Positions 7,522-15,672 of a stretch of 42,262 nt of DNA are shown piece after piece. This stretch comes from Chloroflexota bacterium. GTDB taxonomy: Bacteria > Chloroflexota > Limnocylindria > Limnocylindrales > CSP1-4. A model generated the notes under the pieces. That model saw only the letters and a list, made by a program, of their open reading frames with translations. It was not told where the DNA came from and ran no database searches. The position numbers were made by a program, and so were the translations under genes. How positions within the stretch are numbered: position 1 is the stretch's first letter; the number at the start of each line of letters is the position of its first letter. Where the stretch lies: positions 1-42,262 of the forward strand of contig PLZO01000049.1 in NCBI GenBank assembly GCA_003152165.1, written 5' to 3'.

Positions 7522-8346
7522 TCAGCCCGGCCGGTTGGCGGTCGCGGCCAGGATCGTCTTGACCTCGAACGGCGACGCGGAGGGGTAGCGGCCCCGGATC
7601 AGGGCGGCCAATCCGGCGACGTGCGGCGCGGCGAAGCTGTTGCCCGTCGCCACGACATGGCCACCGCCCTTCCAGGCCACCTCGACATCGACGCCGTAGG
7701 CGCCGAATTCGACCGGCGGCGCCGGGTTGTAGAACCACGTCCACGGATCAGCCACGTCGTGGGCGGCCACCGACACGACGGCCGCGAAGAGCGACGGATA
7801 GCTTGCACCCTGGACGTTGTTGGCCGCGCTGACCAGCAGGCAGTTGGCGAAGTAGGCCCGATCGGCCAGGTCGTGGAAGACCGGGAACATCGCCTCGCTG
7901 CGCGATGACAGGCTGAGGTTGACGACCGTAGCCCCCTCGCCGATCGCCCATTCCAGGCCGGCCGCGAAGATCGCCCCCTTGCCCCGGTTGTCGGGGCCCA
8001 GGACCCGGACCGAGATCAGCTGGGCGGCCGGGGCCAGGGCATGGATGATCCCGGCACAGGCCGTCCCGTGGCCGACGACGTCGAGCGACTCCGGGTCCTC
8101 GTGGACGACCGGTTCGTCCTGCTCCGCGTCGAGGTCGACGACGACGCTCCGGACCAGGCAGCCGCCGACGTCCGGGTGGTCGCGTTCCACCCCTGAATCG
8201 ATGATCGCGACGGTGACGCCGGTGCCGTCGGCACCTTCAAAGATCGTTGCCCGATCGAGCTCACCGAGTGGTCGTGAGCGCAACAGCCCGGCGCGCCGCT
8301 CCCCGACGAACGGCTCGCTCCAGGCCGGCAGGAGCGCCTCGGTCAC
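7522..8346 (-). CDS. S8 family (subtilisin-like) serine peptidase, cytoplasmic
   Basis: This 274-residue peptidase has a complete subtilase triad: Asp50 in IIDSG, His93 in GHGT and Ser237 in GNSFAAPH. Asn176/177 in SAANN can supply the oxyanion hole. It has no signal peptide, no membrane segment and almost no propeptide, so it probably acts in the cytoplasm, as intracellular subtilisins and RiPP-maturation subtilases do. It is the last gene of crp-GAF-S8. Its GTG start overlaps the GAF stop by four bases, so the two are translationally coupled. Its stop faces the 7338 mini-gene across 13 bp. The substrate is unknown; the flanking DVEGH proteins are candidates. Confidence 0.9.
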   Translation of the reverse strand: MTEALLPAWSEPFVGERRAGLLRSRPLGELDRATIFEGADGTGVTVAIIDSGVERDHPDVGGCLVRSVVVDLDAEQDEPVVHEDPESLDVVGHGTACAGIIHALAPAAQLISVRVLGPDNRGKGAIFAAGLEWAIGEGATVVNLSLSSRSEAMFPVFHDLADRAYFANCLLVSAANNVQGASYPSLFAAVVSVAAHDVADPWTWFYNPAPPVEFGAYGVDVEVAWKGGGHVVATGNSFAAPHVAGLAALIRGRYPSASPFEVKTILAATANRPG

Positions 8347-9161
8347 CTGGGCCCACGTGCCCGGCCGGACCGCCGACGCTGCTCCGCCCGACCCTCCGCC
8401 CGGCGAGCCACGACCTCCAGGATCTCGGCCAGCAGCTCAAGCTCGCCCGGATCGGCCTGGCGCAGTCGCGCCACGCGGTCGACGATGGTCCACAGGCGGC
8501 CTTCGTCGTCGCCATCGAGATCGGCTATTGCGAGCCCGACGATCCGTTCGATCGTGGGCCGATCAGCCGGCTCGGCCAGCGACGTCAAGGCCGCCCGGAG
8601 CAGGCTGGCCAGGTCACGCTCGACGCGGGATGCCCGGATCGCGACAGTGGCCTGCCCGGCGAAGACACCGGCCAGCTCGATGTCGCGCAGGCTGAATGCC
8701 ACCGACGAGCGCTTGTCGAGGACCTCCAGGATCCCGATCGTGCCACGCTCATCGACGAGCGGCACGGCCACGATCGAGCGCGGGACGTAGCCGGTCGCCT
8801 CGGCCGTGCCTCGCCCGAAGCGGGCATCGCTCTCGACCTCGGACAGGGCCAGCGCCTGCCCGGTCGTGAAGACATAGCCGGCGATCCCCTGGTCCGGGGC
8901 AATCGCCAGCCCGATCACGCCCTGGCCCTGCTCGCCCGCCGCAACCTCGAAGACGAGTTGACCGAGGGCCGGGTCGTACAGGGCGATCGAGGCCGCCTCG
9001 GCGTCGAACAGGCGGACGGTGGCTTCGACGATCGAGCGCAGGACGGCTCGCTCGGCACCTTCCTCGAGACGTCGGGCGATCACGCCCCGCCGGGCGATCG
9101 CGCGGAGCAGGTCGAGGGCATCGGCATCGAGGCGGTCGGCTGGCCCTCGGGGTGGGCTCAC
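8343..9161 (-). CDS. GAF-domain sensor protein
   Basis: This is a 272-residue soluble protein. A GAF domain spans about residues 40-185, with the typical core (EAASIALYDPALGQLVFEVA, GIAGYVFTTGQAL, VPRSIVAVPLVDE, GTIGILEVLDK). The C-terminal 85 residues are helical and Arg/Glu-rich, with no kinase, cyclase or GGDEF signature. GAF domains bind small molecules, often cyclic nucleotides or redox ligands. With no output domain it probably works through a partner, plausibly the Crp-like regulator 7 bp upstream or the protease that overlaps its stop. No haem-coordinating residue is obvious. Confidence 0.82.
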   Translation of the reverse strand: MSPPRGPADRLDADALDLLRAIARRGVIARRLEEGAERAVLRSIVEATVRLFDAEAASIALYDPALGQLVFEVAAGEQGQGVIGLAIAPDQGIAGYVFTTGQALALSEVESDARFGRGTAEATGYVPRSIVAVPLVDERGTIGILEVLDKRSSVAFSLRDIELAGVFAGQATVAIRASRVERDLASLLRAALTSLAEPADRPTIERIVGLAIADLDGDDEGRLWTIVDRVARLRQADPGELELLAEILEVVARRAEGRAEQRRRSGRARGPR

Positions 9162-9168
9162 CGCGGAA

Positions 9169-9879
9169 TCATCGATCCACGCTGCGGGCGAGCGCGCCGA
9201 GGTCGGGGATCAGGAGCTGCTCGCGTTCCACAAGGATCAGGCCGCGGGCCACGAGGTCCTGGAGGAGCCGGTTCACCGTCTGGCGCGTGCCGCCGATCAT
9301 CCCGGCGAGATCCGACTGGGTGTACGGCCACTCGAGGACCAGGTTGGTTGTCGCGGCCGGATCCGCCTCACGAGCAATCGCCACGATCCGGCTGGCCAGT
9401 CGCCCGGGCAGGTCAAGGAAGTGCAGCTCTCCAACATGGCTGGTGAGCCTGCGCAGCTCGGCCACGAGGCCCGCGATCAGGGCTTTGCGGAGAGCCGGGT
9501 CGTCTTCCACCAGGTGCTCGAAGGGCTCGCGCCGCAGGACAAGCGCCTGGGTCGGCTCGACGGCGATCGCGGTGGCACTGTGATCGGCACCGTCGAGGAG
9601 TGCCAGCTCGCCGAAGAATGCGCCCCGGTCGAGGGTGGCGATGATCGCAGCGTCCTCGCCTTCCGGTGAGGGCAGGACCACCTTGACTGAACCGGACTCG
9701 ACGATGTACAGGGCGTCGCCCGGGTCGCCCTGGTGGAAGATCGTCTCGTTCCGCCGGTAACGACGGGCGCGCAGCGAGGCACACACCGTGTCCAGGGTGG
9801 CATCGTCCACCTGCGCGAAAAGCACGCAGCGCCGAAGGGCGCTGCGCGCAAATGCCAGTTCGATTGGTCCGTCGGCCAT
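9169..9879 (-). CDS. Crp/Fnr family transcriptional regulator
   Basis: The 236-residue protein has a cyclic-nucleotide-type sensor domain at about residues 18-130 (LFAQVDDATLDTVC, NETIFHQGDPGDALYIVESG, GELALLDG). A long dimer helix follows, then a winged helix whose recognition helix includes QSDLAGMIGGTRQTVNRLLQDL. In the phosphate-binding cassette the usual R-S/T-A-T reads D-H-S-A-T: the phosphate-binding Arg is His, so cAMP may not be the ligand. There is no Fnr-type N-terminal Cys cluster. It leads the GAF and subtilase genes, and a 12-bp inverted repeat lies just upstream (9899-9928). Confidence 0.9.
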   Translation of the reverse strand: MADGPIELAFARSALRRCVLFAQVDDATLDTVCASLRARRYRRNETIFHQGDPGDALYIVESGSVKVVLPSPEGEDAAIIATLDRGAFFGELALLDGADHSATAIAVEPTQALVLRREPFEHLVEDDPALRKALIAGLVAELRRLTSHVGELHFLDLPGRLASRIVAIAREADPAATTNLVLEWPYTQSDLAGMIGGTRQTVNRLLQDLVARGLILVEREQLLIPDLGALARSVDR

Positions 9880-9898
9880 GCGGCCTCGTGCGTTCGGA

Positions 9899-9928
9899 GG
9901 CCGATCCCGAGCGGGGTCGGGATCGGCC
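9899..9928. promoter_or_regulatory. 12-bp perfect inverted repeat before the Crp gene
   Basis: GGCCGATCCCGA and TCGGGATCGGCC flank a six-base centre (GCGGGG). The element ends 20 bp before the Crp start and begins 11 bp after the stop of the small gene upstream. It could be an operator for Crp autoregulation, or an RNA hairpin separating the two genes. No U-run follows. Confidence 0.5.
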
Positions 9929-9938
9929 GGGCAGGGCC

Positions 9939-10163
9939 TCAGCCCTTCTGGTGGGTCCGCTTCGGATCGTTGTCGAGGCGGTGCTGACGAGCGTCGTTCG
10001 CCAGCTGGTGCTGGCGGGCGTCGCGCTCGATGTCCGAGTTGCGGGCCTTGGCCAGGCGCATCGATGAGCCGGCGTCAGGCATCCAGTGGCCTTCGACATC
10101 CTCGTCGCCGATGACCTTCATGAGGAGGCCTTCACCCGGCGCGAACCTATTTCTGCTTGGCAT
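9939..10163 (-). CDS. small DVEGH-motif protein with ARQH repeat
   Basis: This encodes a 74-residue charged protein. The middle reads MKVIGDEDVEGHWMPDAG, sharing D-V-E-G-H with the mini-protein at 7338. The C-terminal part is a short tandem repeat, DARQHQLAN then DARQHRLDN, likely helical and charged. There is no signal peptide or membrane span. I chose ATG 10163 because AGGAG lies seven bases upstream; a GTG directly before it is an alternative. It reads into the Crp operon 60 bp downstream, from which it is separated by a long inverted repeat. The function is not recognised. Confidence 0.6.
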   Translation of the reverse strand: MPSRNRFAPGEGLLMKVIGDEDVEGHWMPDAGSSMRLAKARNSDIERDARQHQLANDARQHRLDNDPKRTHQKG

Positions 10164-10337
10164 CACTCGTCTCCTATGTCCCCGCCGGTGGTCCGGTGGT
10201 GCCGCCGGTCGGTCCGGGGGCTGTGGCGCAATCTTGGCCGACCGACGGAGGCACGTCCAGCGATTTCAATGACGCCCGACATGTCGTCTTGGCGACAGCC
10301 CGGCGGTCCGCTGAGCGTGCCTCGACAGGCCACCGGA

Positions 10338-10970
10338 CTACTGGCGGGTCACCGGCCGCATCGGGTAGACGCCGATGATGATCGGCGCCTCGGGATCAAG
10401 TTGCATCTCGTAGCCAACTTCGCCGGCCCGGACCAGGTCGCCCAGGATCCGGCCCTCGCGCAGGGGCAAGCCGACGAAGACTCGACCGTTGTCGACCGAG
10501 AACCCGGTCACGTCGTCGTCCGCGCTCTCGATCCCGAAGCGACGTCGGATCTCGTGGACGGGCAGGTAGGCGCGGCTCTTGATGAACCGACGCAGTTGGG
10601 CGGGGGTGCAACCTCCGCCGGGCAGGCCGCCCGGAAGAAGGCCGGGCAGGCCGTTGGGCTGGCCGCCGGGCAGGCCGTTGGGCTCATCGAGGAGAACGCG
10701 TTCGGCGGTCATGGGCGCCTGCACCATGGCCATCGGCAGAGCCGCCGCCGGGATGGTTGCGCCGACCAGGGCGGCGCCTGGGGGCGGCGACGGCCCGTCT
10801 GGCACGGCGGGCTCGGGAGTCGCCAAGCGGACCGGCTGCGACGCCTCGGCCTGCCCGGCGCGGACGAAGCGGCGCGGTTCGGCGAGGCGGCGGTGAGTGT
10901 GGCGGCTCATCGATTGGGCTGCGAACAATGAGGCGACATGGGTCCGATCGAGTGTTGGGCGATCGCCCAT
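10338..10970 (-). CDS. hypothetical protein with Gly-Leu-Pro-rich linker
   Basis: This encodes 210 residues of unknown function. An Arg/Ala/Pro-rich N-terminal half is followed by a low-complexity stretch (about residues 97-119) built of NGLPGG-like units. A compact C-terminal segment of about 90 residues then starts with CTPAQLRRFIKSRAYLPVHEIRRRFGI, and its RRRFGIE...DDVTGF pattern looks like a small alpha/beta domain. There is no signal peptide. A TATGAT box 23 bases before ATG 10970 supports this start; ATG 10910 is an alternative. The linker suggests two parts tethered flexibly. Confidence 0.55.
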   Translation of the reverse strand: MGDRPTLDRTHVASLFAAQSMSRHTHRRLAEPRRFVRAGQAEASQPVRLATPEPAVPDGPSPPPGAALVGATIPAAALPMAMVQAPMTAERVLLDEPNGLPGGQPNGLPGLLPGGLPGGGCTPAQLRRFIKSRAYLPVHEIRRRFGIESADDDVTGFSVDNGRVFVGLPLREGRILGDLVRAGEVGYEMQLDPEAPIIIGVYPMRPVTRQ

Positions 10971-10993
10971 CGGCTGGGCGCTCCGATCGACCG

Positions 10994-10999
10994 ATCATA
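10994..10999 (-). promoter_or_regulatory. -10 box before the 10970 gene
   Basis: The minus strand reads TATGAT, one base from the TATAAT consensus, 23 bases before the ATG at 10970. GGAG lies between, so this one would have a short leader. Confidence 0.45.
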
Positions 11000-11044
11000 C
11001 CCCGCGCCGTTCATCGGGCCCGACGGGCCGCCCGCCACGAGCGA

Positions 11045-12223
11045 TCAGCGTCCGTCCACGACCTGCAGGTCGAGCGGCGAGCGGTTGAGGACGAGCGGGC
11101 CAACCGGTCCGCACACGACGATGTCCTCGAGACGCGCCCCGTAGCGGCCCTCGAGGTAGATCCCGGGCTCCACGCTGAAGGCGTAGCCCGCCTGGAGCGG
11201 CTCCCGGTTGCCGGCGACGAGGTACGGGTCCTCATGGGCCTCCAGCCCAATCCCGTGCCCCAGCCGGTGGAAGAACTGGGGGCCGTAGCCGCCGGCGGTG
11301 ATGATCCCGCGAGCAGTCGCGTCGAGGTCCTGGCAGGGCATGCCCGGCCGGACGGCAGCGACGGCGGCGGCCTGCGCCTCGTGCAGCACGCCGAACAGTC
11401 GCTGGAACTCGGGGTCGGGACCCAGCGCCGGGTCACCACCGCCAACCCAGATCGTGCGCGTCGTGTCGGAGGTGTAACCATCGAGCGTGCCACCGATGTC
11501 GAGCACGACCGGCTCGCCCGCCTCGATCAGCCGCCCGGAGGCCTCGTGATGGGGCGAGGCGCTGTTGGGCCCAGAGCCGACGATCGCAAACTCCGCCAGC
11601 TCGTGGCCCTCCGTGACCAGCCGCTCCCGGACCTCGCGGCTCACCTCCGCCTCCGAGCGGCCGATCAGCCGGCCATGGCTGATCTGCCCGATCACCCGGT
11701 CGGCGGCCGCGGCGGCCAGGCGGAGGAGGGCGACCTCATCGGCATCCTTGGCCATCCGCTGCTGGCGCGTGATCGTGGACGCAACCTCGAAGGCGGCGGC
11801 GGGCAGAGCGGCTTGCAGGCGCAGCAGGAAGGTTGCCCAGGTTCGATCACTGACCGCCACCCGACGGATCCCGGTTGCCGCCAATCCCAGCGCCGCCCCG
11901 AGACGTTCGACCAGCAGCGCGACGGCATCCAGGGTCTCATCCCAGGTGACGACCTCCAGGAAGCCGCCGGCAACCGCCGGGCAGGCTCGAGCCGAACTGA
12001 CCTCGAGCCGCGGCGCAATCAGGACCGCCGGCCCGCGGGCGGGCACGACGAGCATCGTCAGGCGCTCGAGCGGCATTGCCTGGTAGCCGGTCAGGTAGCG
12101 CAGGTCCGCACCGACGCCGATCAGACAGGCGTCCAGGCGGGCCCCCGCGGTTAGTTGAGCAGCCCGGGCGATTCGCTCGGCGTAGCGCACGACCGGGATC
12201 ACCGGGTGGCCGCCGTCGCTCAC
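11045..12223 (-). CDS. M24 family Xaa-Pro aminopeptidase
   Basis: This cytoplasmic metallopeptidase of 392 residues probably cleaves N-terminal residues ahead of proline. It has a creatinase-type N-domain, then the pita-bread catalytic domain with both Asp ligands in VLDIGGTLDGYTSDTTRT, the His in HRLGHGIGLEAHEDPY and the two Glu ligands in SVEPGIYLEGRYGARLED. All five metal ligands are present. The GTG start at 12223 overlaps the stop of the CBS/zinc-ribbon gene (GTGA), so it is the last gene of the oxidoreductase operon. A physical link to that enzyme is not obvious; it may simply share expression. Confidence 0.9.
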   Translation of the reverse strand: MSDGGHPVIPVVRYAERIARAAQLTAGARLDACLIGVGADLRYLTGYQAMPLERLTMLVVPARGPAVLIAPRLEVSSARACPAVAGGFLEVVTWDETLDAVALLVERLGAALGLAATGIRRVAVSDRTWATFLLRLQAALPAAAFEVASTITRQQRMAKDADEVALLRLAAAAADRVIGQISHGRLIGRSEAEVSREVRERLVTEGHELAEFAIVGSGPNSASPHHEASGRLIEAGEPVVLDIGGTLDGYTSDTTRTIWVGGGDPALGPDPEFQRLFGVLHEAQAAAVAAVRPGMPCQDLDATARGIITAGGYGPQFFHRLGHGIGLEAHEDPYLVAGNREPLQAGYAFSVEPGIYLEGRYGARLEDIVVCGPVGPLVLNRSPLDLQVVDGR

Positions 12224-12723
12224 CCGATGACGTCGAGGATGTGCCGGAAGACATCGGCCGCGGCGACAACCCCGATCGGCCGGCCGTTCTCCACGATCGG
12301 GATATGCCGGAACTCGCCGACGGCCATCTTGTGGATGGCAATCGCGATCGTCTCGTCGTGGCGGAGGACCACAGGATCTCGGGTCATGAAGTCGCGGACG
12401 AGGAACGAGCTGAGCCGGATGCCGGTCGTCCGAACCACTGCGTCGCGATCGGTGAAGATGCCGGCCAGCTTGTCGCCGGCCATCACCAGCAGGCAATCAA
12501 CCGGCCCCGTATGCATCAGGCCAATCGCCTCGTCCAGGGCCATCGTGGTCGGCACAGTCAGCGGTGGCTTGGCCCCGAGCACGTCGAGGTGCTCGCCGAG
12601 GAGCCGACCGTGGAAGTCGATCGCATCCTGGGGCAAGTCCACCGCGGTCAGGTCCGCGCCGCATTCCGCGCACAGGTCCTCGCCGGCGAAATTCTGATGG
12701 TGGCAAACCGGGCAGATCGTCAT
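12220..12723 (-). CDS. zinc-ribbon plus CBS-pair protein
   Basis: The 167-residue protein begins with a zinc ribbon (Cys4, Cys7, Cys18, Cys21; CPVC then CAEC). A pair of CBS repeats follows: MALDEAIGLMHTGPVDCLLV with GIFTDRDAV, and DETIAIAIHKMAVGEF with RHIPIVENGRPIGVV. CBS pairs usually bind adenosyl ligands such as AMP, ATP or SAM. It sits directly downstream of korB and overlaps the M24 peptidase. With the other CBS protein at the head of the operon it brackets the oxidoreductase, which suggests energy-charge control of that enzyme. Confidence 0.88.
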   Translation of the reverse strand: MTICPVCHHQNFAGEDLCAECGADLTAVDLPQDAIDFHGRLLGEHLDVLGAKPPLTVPTTMALDEAIGLMHTGPVDCLLVMAGDKLAGIFTDRDAVVRTTGIRLSSFLVRDFMTRDPVVLRHDETIAIAIHKMAVGEFRHIPIVENGRPIGVVAAADVFRHILDVIG

Positions 12724-12736
12724 TTGACTGCTTCGC

Positions 12737-13807
12737 CTACTCGACCAGCCACGTCTCGCTGCCGGTCAGCAGCGCGTGGATGTCGCCGACGCCGCGCTGG
12801 GCCACGGCCGCCTCGACCTGGGCCGTCATCAGCTCGTCGTGGGTGGGCAGCCGGACGTCCCGAATTACCCCGACCGGAACCGGGAACTCGGGCCAGAAGA
12901 TGCGCGAGAGCATGAACGCGATCAAGGGGTCAGTCTCGTCGTGGATGAGCAGGTCCGCCTCGCTCATCCCATTCTCGCCAAGTCGGACGACCTCCGGCTG
13001 GTGCCCGTTGAGTCGGAGACCCCGGTCGCGGTCCTTGCCGAAGATCATCGGCTTGCCGTGCTCCAGGACCAGCATCCGGTCTTCGCGGACCTCCCGGTCG
13101 GTGAACTCGCGATAGGCGCCGTCGTTGAAGATATTGCAGTTCTGGAGCACCTCCACGAAGGCCGAGCCGTGGTGCCAGCCGACCCGATTGAGGGTGGCCT
13201 GGAGATGCTCGGTGTGGGTGTCGACGGAGCGGGCGATGAAGCTCGCCTCGGCCGCCAGCGCCACCGACAGCGGGCTGATCGGGTGGTCGATCGTGCCGGC
13301 CGGGGTCGACTTGGTGACCTTGCCGAACTCTGACGTCGGCGATGCCTGGCCCTTGGTCAGGCCGTAGATCCGGTTGTTGAACATCACCACCTTGATGTCG
13401 ACGTTGCGGCGCATCGAGTGGAGGATGTGGTTGCCGCCGATCGACAGGGCGTCCCCGTCGCCGGTGATCACCCAGACCATCAGGTCCGGCCGGGCGGCCT
13501 TGAGCCCCGTCGCGATCGTCGGAGCTCGGCCGTGGATGGTGTGGAAGCCGTAGGTGTTCATGTAGTACGGGAGCCGGCCCGAGCAGCCGATCCCGCTGAT
13601 GAACACGATGTTCTCTTTGGGGAATCCGAAATCGGGCATGACCTTCTGGGTCTGGGCCAGGATCGAGTAATCGCCGCAGCCGGGGCACCAGCGGACCTCC
13701 TGGTCCGACACGAAGTCCTTGCGCGTGAGCTGGACCAGGACGGCCGCGTTCTCCGGGCTGAGGGGCGGATCCTCCGGAGTGGGGGCGATGGCAATCGGTT
13801 CGGTCAC
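12737..13807 (-). CDS. korB: 2-oxoacid:ferredoxin oxidoreductase, beta subunit
   Basis: This is the TPP- and iron-sulfur-binding subunit of a CoA-dependent 2-oxoacid oxidoreductase, most likely for 2-oxoglutarate. Its 356 residues include WCPGCGD (41-47), the motif GIGCSGRLPYY, the TPP/Mg site GDGDALSIGGNH with the partner MFNNRIYGLTKGQ, and SPTSE. Together with the alpha subunit 11 bp upstream it oxidises the 2-oxoacid to acyl-CoA and reduces ferredoxin. The start is GTG. No dedicated ferredoxin subunit is in the operon; FdxA at 33.6 kb is a possible acceptor. Pyruvate as the substrate cannot be excluded. Confidence 0.93.
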   Translation of the reverse strand: MTEPIAIAPTPEDPPLSPENAAVLVQLTRKDFVSDQEVRWCPGCGDYSILAQTQKVMPDFGFPKENIVFISGIGCSGRLPYYMNTYGFHTIHGRAPTIATGLKAARPDLMVWVITGDGDALSIGGNHILHSMRRNVDIKVVMFNNRIYGLTKGQASPTSEFGKVTKSTPAGTIDHPISPLSVALAAEASFIARSVDTHTEHLQATLNRVGWHHGSAFVEVLQNCNIFNDGAYREFTDREVREDRMLVLEHGKPMIFGKDRDRGLRLNGHQPEVVRLGENGMSEADLLIHDETDPLIAFMLSRIFWPEFPVPVGVIRDVRLPTHDELMTAQVEAAVAQRGVGDIHALLTGSETWLVE

Positions 13808-13818
13808 GGTCCTGATCC

Positions 13819-15672
13819 TCAGTTCTCGGCCAGCAGGCGCTCGGCCTCGGCCACGATCTCGGCGATTCGAAACGGCTTGCCCCGGACCCGGTCATAGCCG
13901 ACCGCGTCGACGAGGTAGCGAGCCCGGATGAGCAGCAGCAGCTGGCCCAGATTGAGCTCCGGGATGAGCACCCGGCGATAGCCCGCCAGGACCGCGCCGG
14001 TGTTGTTGGGAAACGGGTTGAGGTGGCGCAGATGAGCGTGGGCCACGGCGTGGCCGTCGGCCTGCAGCCGCTCCACGGCGCTCCGGATGGAGCCGTAGGT
14101 GGAGCCCCAGCCAAGGATCATCAGATCGCCCTGAGCCGGCCCGAACACCTCGAGATCCGGGATGTCATTGGCGATCCCGGCGATCTTGGCGGCCCGGAGC
14201 GTCTGCATCAGGTGATGGTTATCGGGGTCATAGCTGACGTTGCCGCTGATATCCGCCTTCTCGAGCCCACCGATGCGGTGCTCCAGACCGGCCGTGCCCG
14301 GCACGGCCCATGGCCGGGCCAGCGTGACCGGATCCCGGTCGTAGGGGTGGAAGCCGGCCCGCTCGGTCCGGTTGGCGACCGAGATGTCGGCCAACGAATC
14401 CACGTCGGGCAGGCGCCACGGCTCGGCGCCGGTAGCCAGGAACGCGTCCGACAGGTAGACCACCGGGGTCATGTACTTGAGGGCCAGGCGCACCGCCTCG
14501 AAGGCGAGGTCGAAGCACTCGGCCGGCGTGGCCGGGGCGACCACGGCGATCGGTGAATCACCGTTGCGGCCGTAGAGCACCTGGAGCAGGTCGGCCTGCT
14601 CGGTCTTGGTCGGCATCCCGGTCGATGGTCCGGCTCGCTGGACGTCGATAACGATCAGCGGCAATTCGACCATGACCGCCAGGTTGATCGCCTCCGACTT
14701 CAGGGCGATCCCCGGCCCCGACGTGCCGGTCATCCCGAGCGCACCGCCATAGCTCGCCCCGATCGCGCTACCGATCGCCGCGATCTCGTCCTCCGCCTGG
14801 AACGTCTTCACCCCGAAGTTCTTGTAGGTCGCCAGCTGGTGCAGGATGTCGCTGGCCGGGGTGATCGGATACGAGCCGTAGAAGAGGTTCCGCCCGGCTT
14901 TCTGTCCGGCGACCACGAAGCCAAGGGCCGCCGCCTCATTGCCAGTGATGTTGCGGTACGTCCCGGGCGGCAGATGAGCCGCTGGAACCCGGTACGTGGT
15001 GTGGAACATCTCGGTCGTCTCGCCGAAGGCGTAGCCGGCCTTGAGTGCCCGCCTGTTCGACTCGGCGATCACCGGCCGCTTCCCGAACTTGTCGTCGATC
15101 CATTTGATCGTCGGTTCCATGGAACGCTCGTACAGCCAGAACATCAGGCCGAGGGCGAAGAAGTTCTTGGTGAGATCCACCTGCTTGCTGGTCAGGCCGA
15201 GGCCCTCGAGGGCGCGCGAATTGAGCGCACCGATCGGGATCGCGAACAGGTTCCACGAGGAGAGCGAGCCGTCCACGAGGGGGTTGCTGGCGTAGCCGAC
15301 CTTGTTCAGGTTGCCCGGGGTGAAGGCATCCTCGTTGACTATCAGGGCGCCGCCGGGCGGCAGATCGCCGAGGTTCGACTTGAGGGCGGCCGGGTTCATG
15401 GCCACGAGCACATCGGGCTGATCGCCCGGCGTGTGGATGTCGCTGCTCGAGAAGCTCAGCTGGAAGCCCGACACGCCGGGCAGGCTGCCCGCCGGGGCCC
15501 GGATCTCGGCCGGGAAGTCCGGCAGGGTGCTGATGTCGTTGCCGAAGACCGCCGCGGTCCGGGTGAACTGGGTGCCGGTCAACTGCATCCCGTCTCCGGA
15601 GTCGCCGGCGAAGCGGATCGTGACCCGATCGAGCTCGAGCACCTCGACCGGACGTTTGATGGTCGTCGTCAC
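13819..15672 (-). CDS. korA: 2-oxoacid:ferredoxin oxidoreductase, gamma-alpha fusion subunit
   Basis: The 617-residue protein joins a gamma domain (about residues 1-190, with the [13 protein letters not shown] motif near residue 21) to an alpha/pyrimidine-binding domain (about 230-610, with [19 protein letters not shown] and [17 protein letters not shown]). The order gamma then alpha and the length are those of the KorA family. The YPITP motif binds the 2-oxoacid/CoA side. Its GTG start overlaps the preceding CBS gene by four bases and korB follows by 11 bp, so the two subunits are made together. Confidence 0.93.
   Translation of the reverse strand: MTTTIKRPVEVLELDRVTIRFAGDSGDGMQLTGTQFTRTAAVFGNDISTLPDFPAEIRAPAGSLPGVSGFQLSFSSSDIHTPGDQPDVLVAMNPAALKSNLGDLPPGGALIVNEDAFTPGNLNKVGYASNPLVDGSLSSWNLFAIPIGALNSRALEGLGLTSKQVDLTKNFFALGLMFWLYERSMEPTIKWIDDKFGKRPVIAESNRRALKAGYAFGETTEMFHTTYRVPAAHLPPGTYRNITGNEAAALGFVVAGQKAGRNLFYGSYPITPASDILHQLATYKNFGVKTFQAEDEIAAIGSAIGASYGGALGMTGTSGPGIALKSEAINLAVMVELPLIVIDVQRAGPSTGMPTKTEQADLLQVLYGRNGDSPIAVVAPATPAECFDLAFEAVRLALKYMTPVVYLSDAFLATGAEPWRLPDVDSLADISVANRTERAGFHPYDRDPVTLARPWAVPGTAGLEHRIGGLEKADISGNVSYDPDNHHLMQTLRAAKIAGIANDIPDLEVFGPAQGDLMILGWGSTYGSIRSAVERLQADGHAVAHAHLRHLNPFPNNTGAVLAGYRRVLIPELNLGQLLLLIRARYLVDAVGYDRVRGKPFRIAEIVAEAERLLAEN

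Noticed and set aside
8247-9446. 399-codon plus-strand open frame
   Set aside because: Opposite the GAF and Crp genes, which have clear domains.
10957-10968. GGGCGATCGCCC palindrome
   Set aside because: Short palindromes around GCGATCGC are expected in such GC-rich DNA, and it overlaps the start of the hypothetical gene.
10757-12154. 465-codon plus-strand open frame
   Set aside because: Opposite the M24 peptidase; low-complexity composition typical of GC-rich shadow frames.
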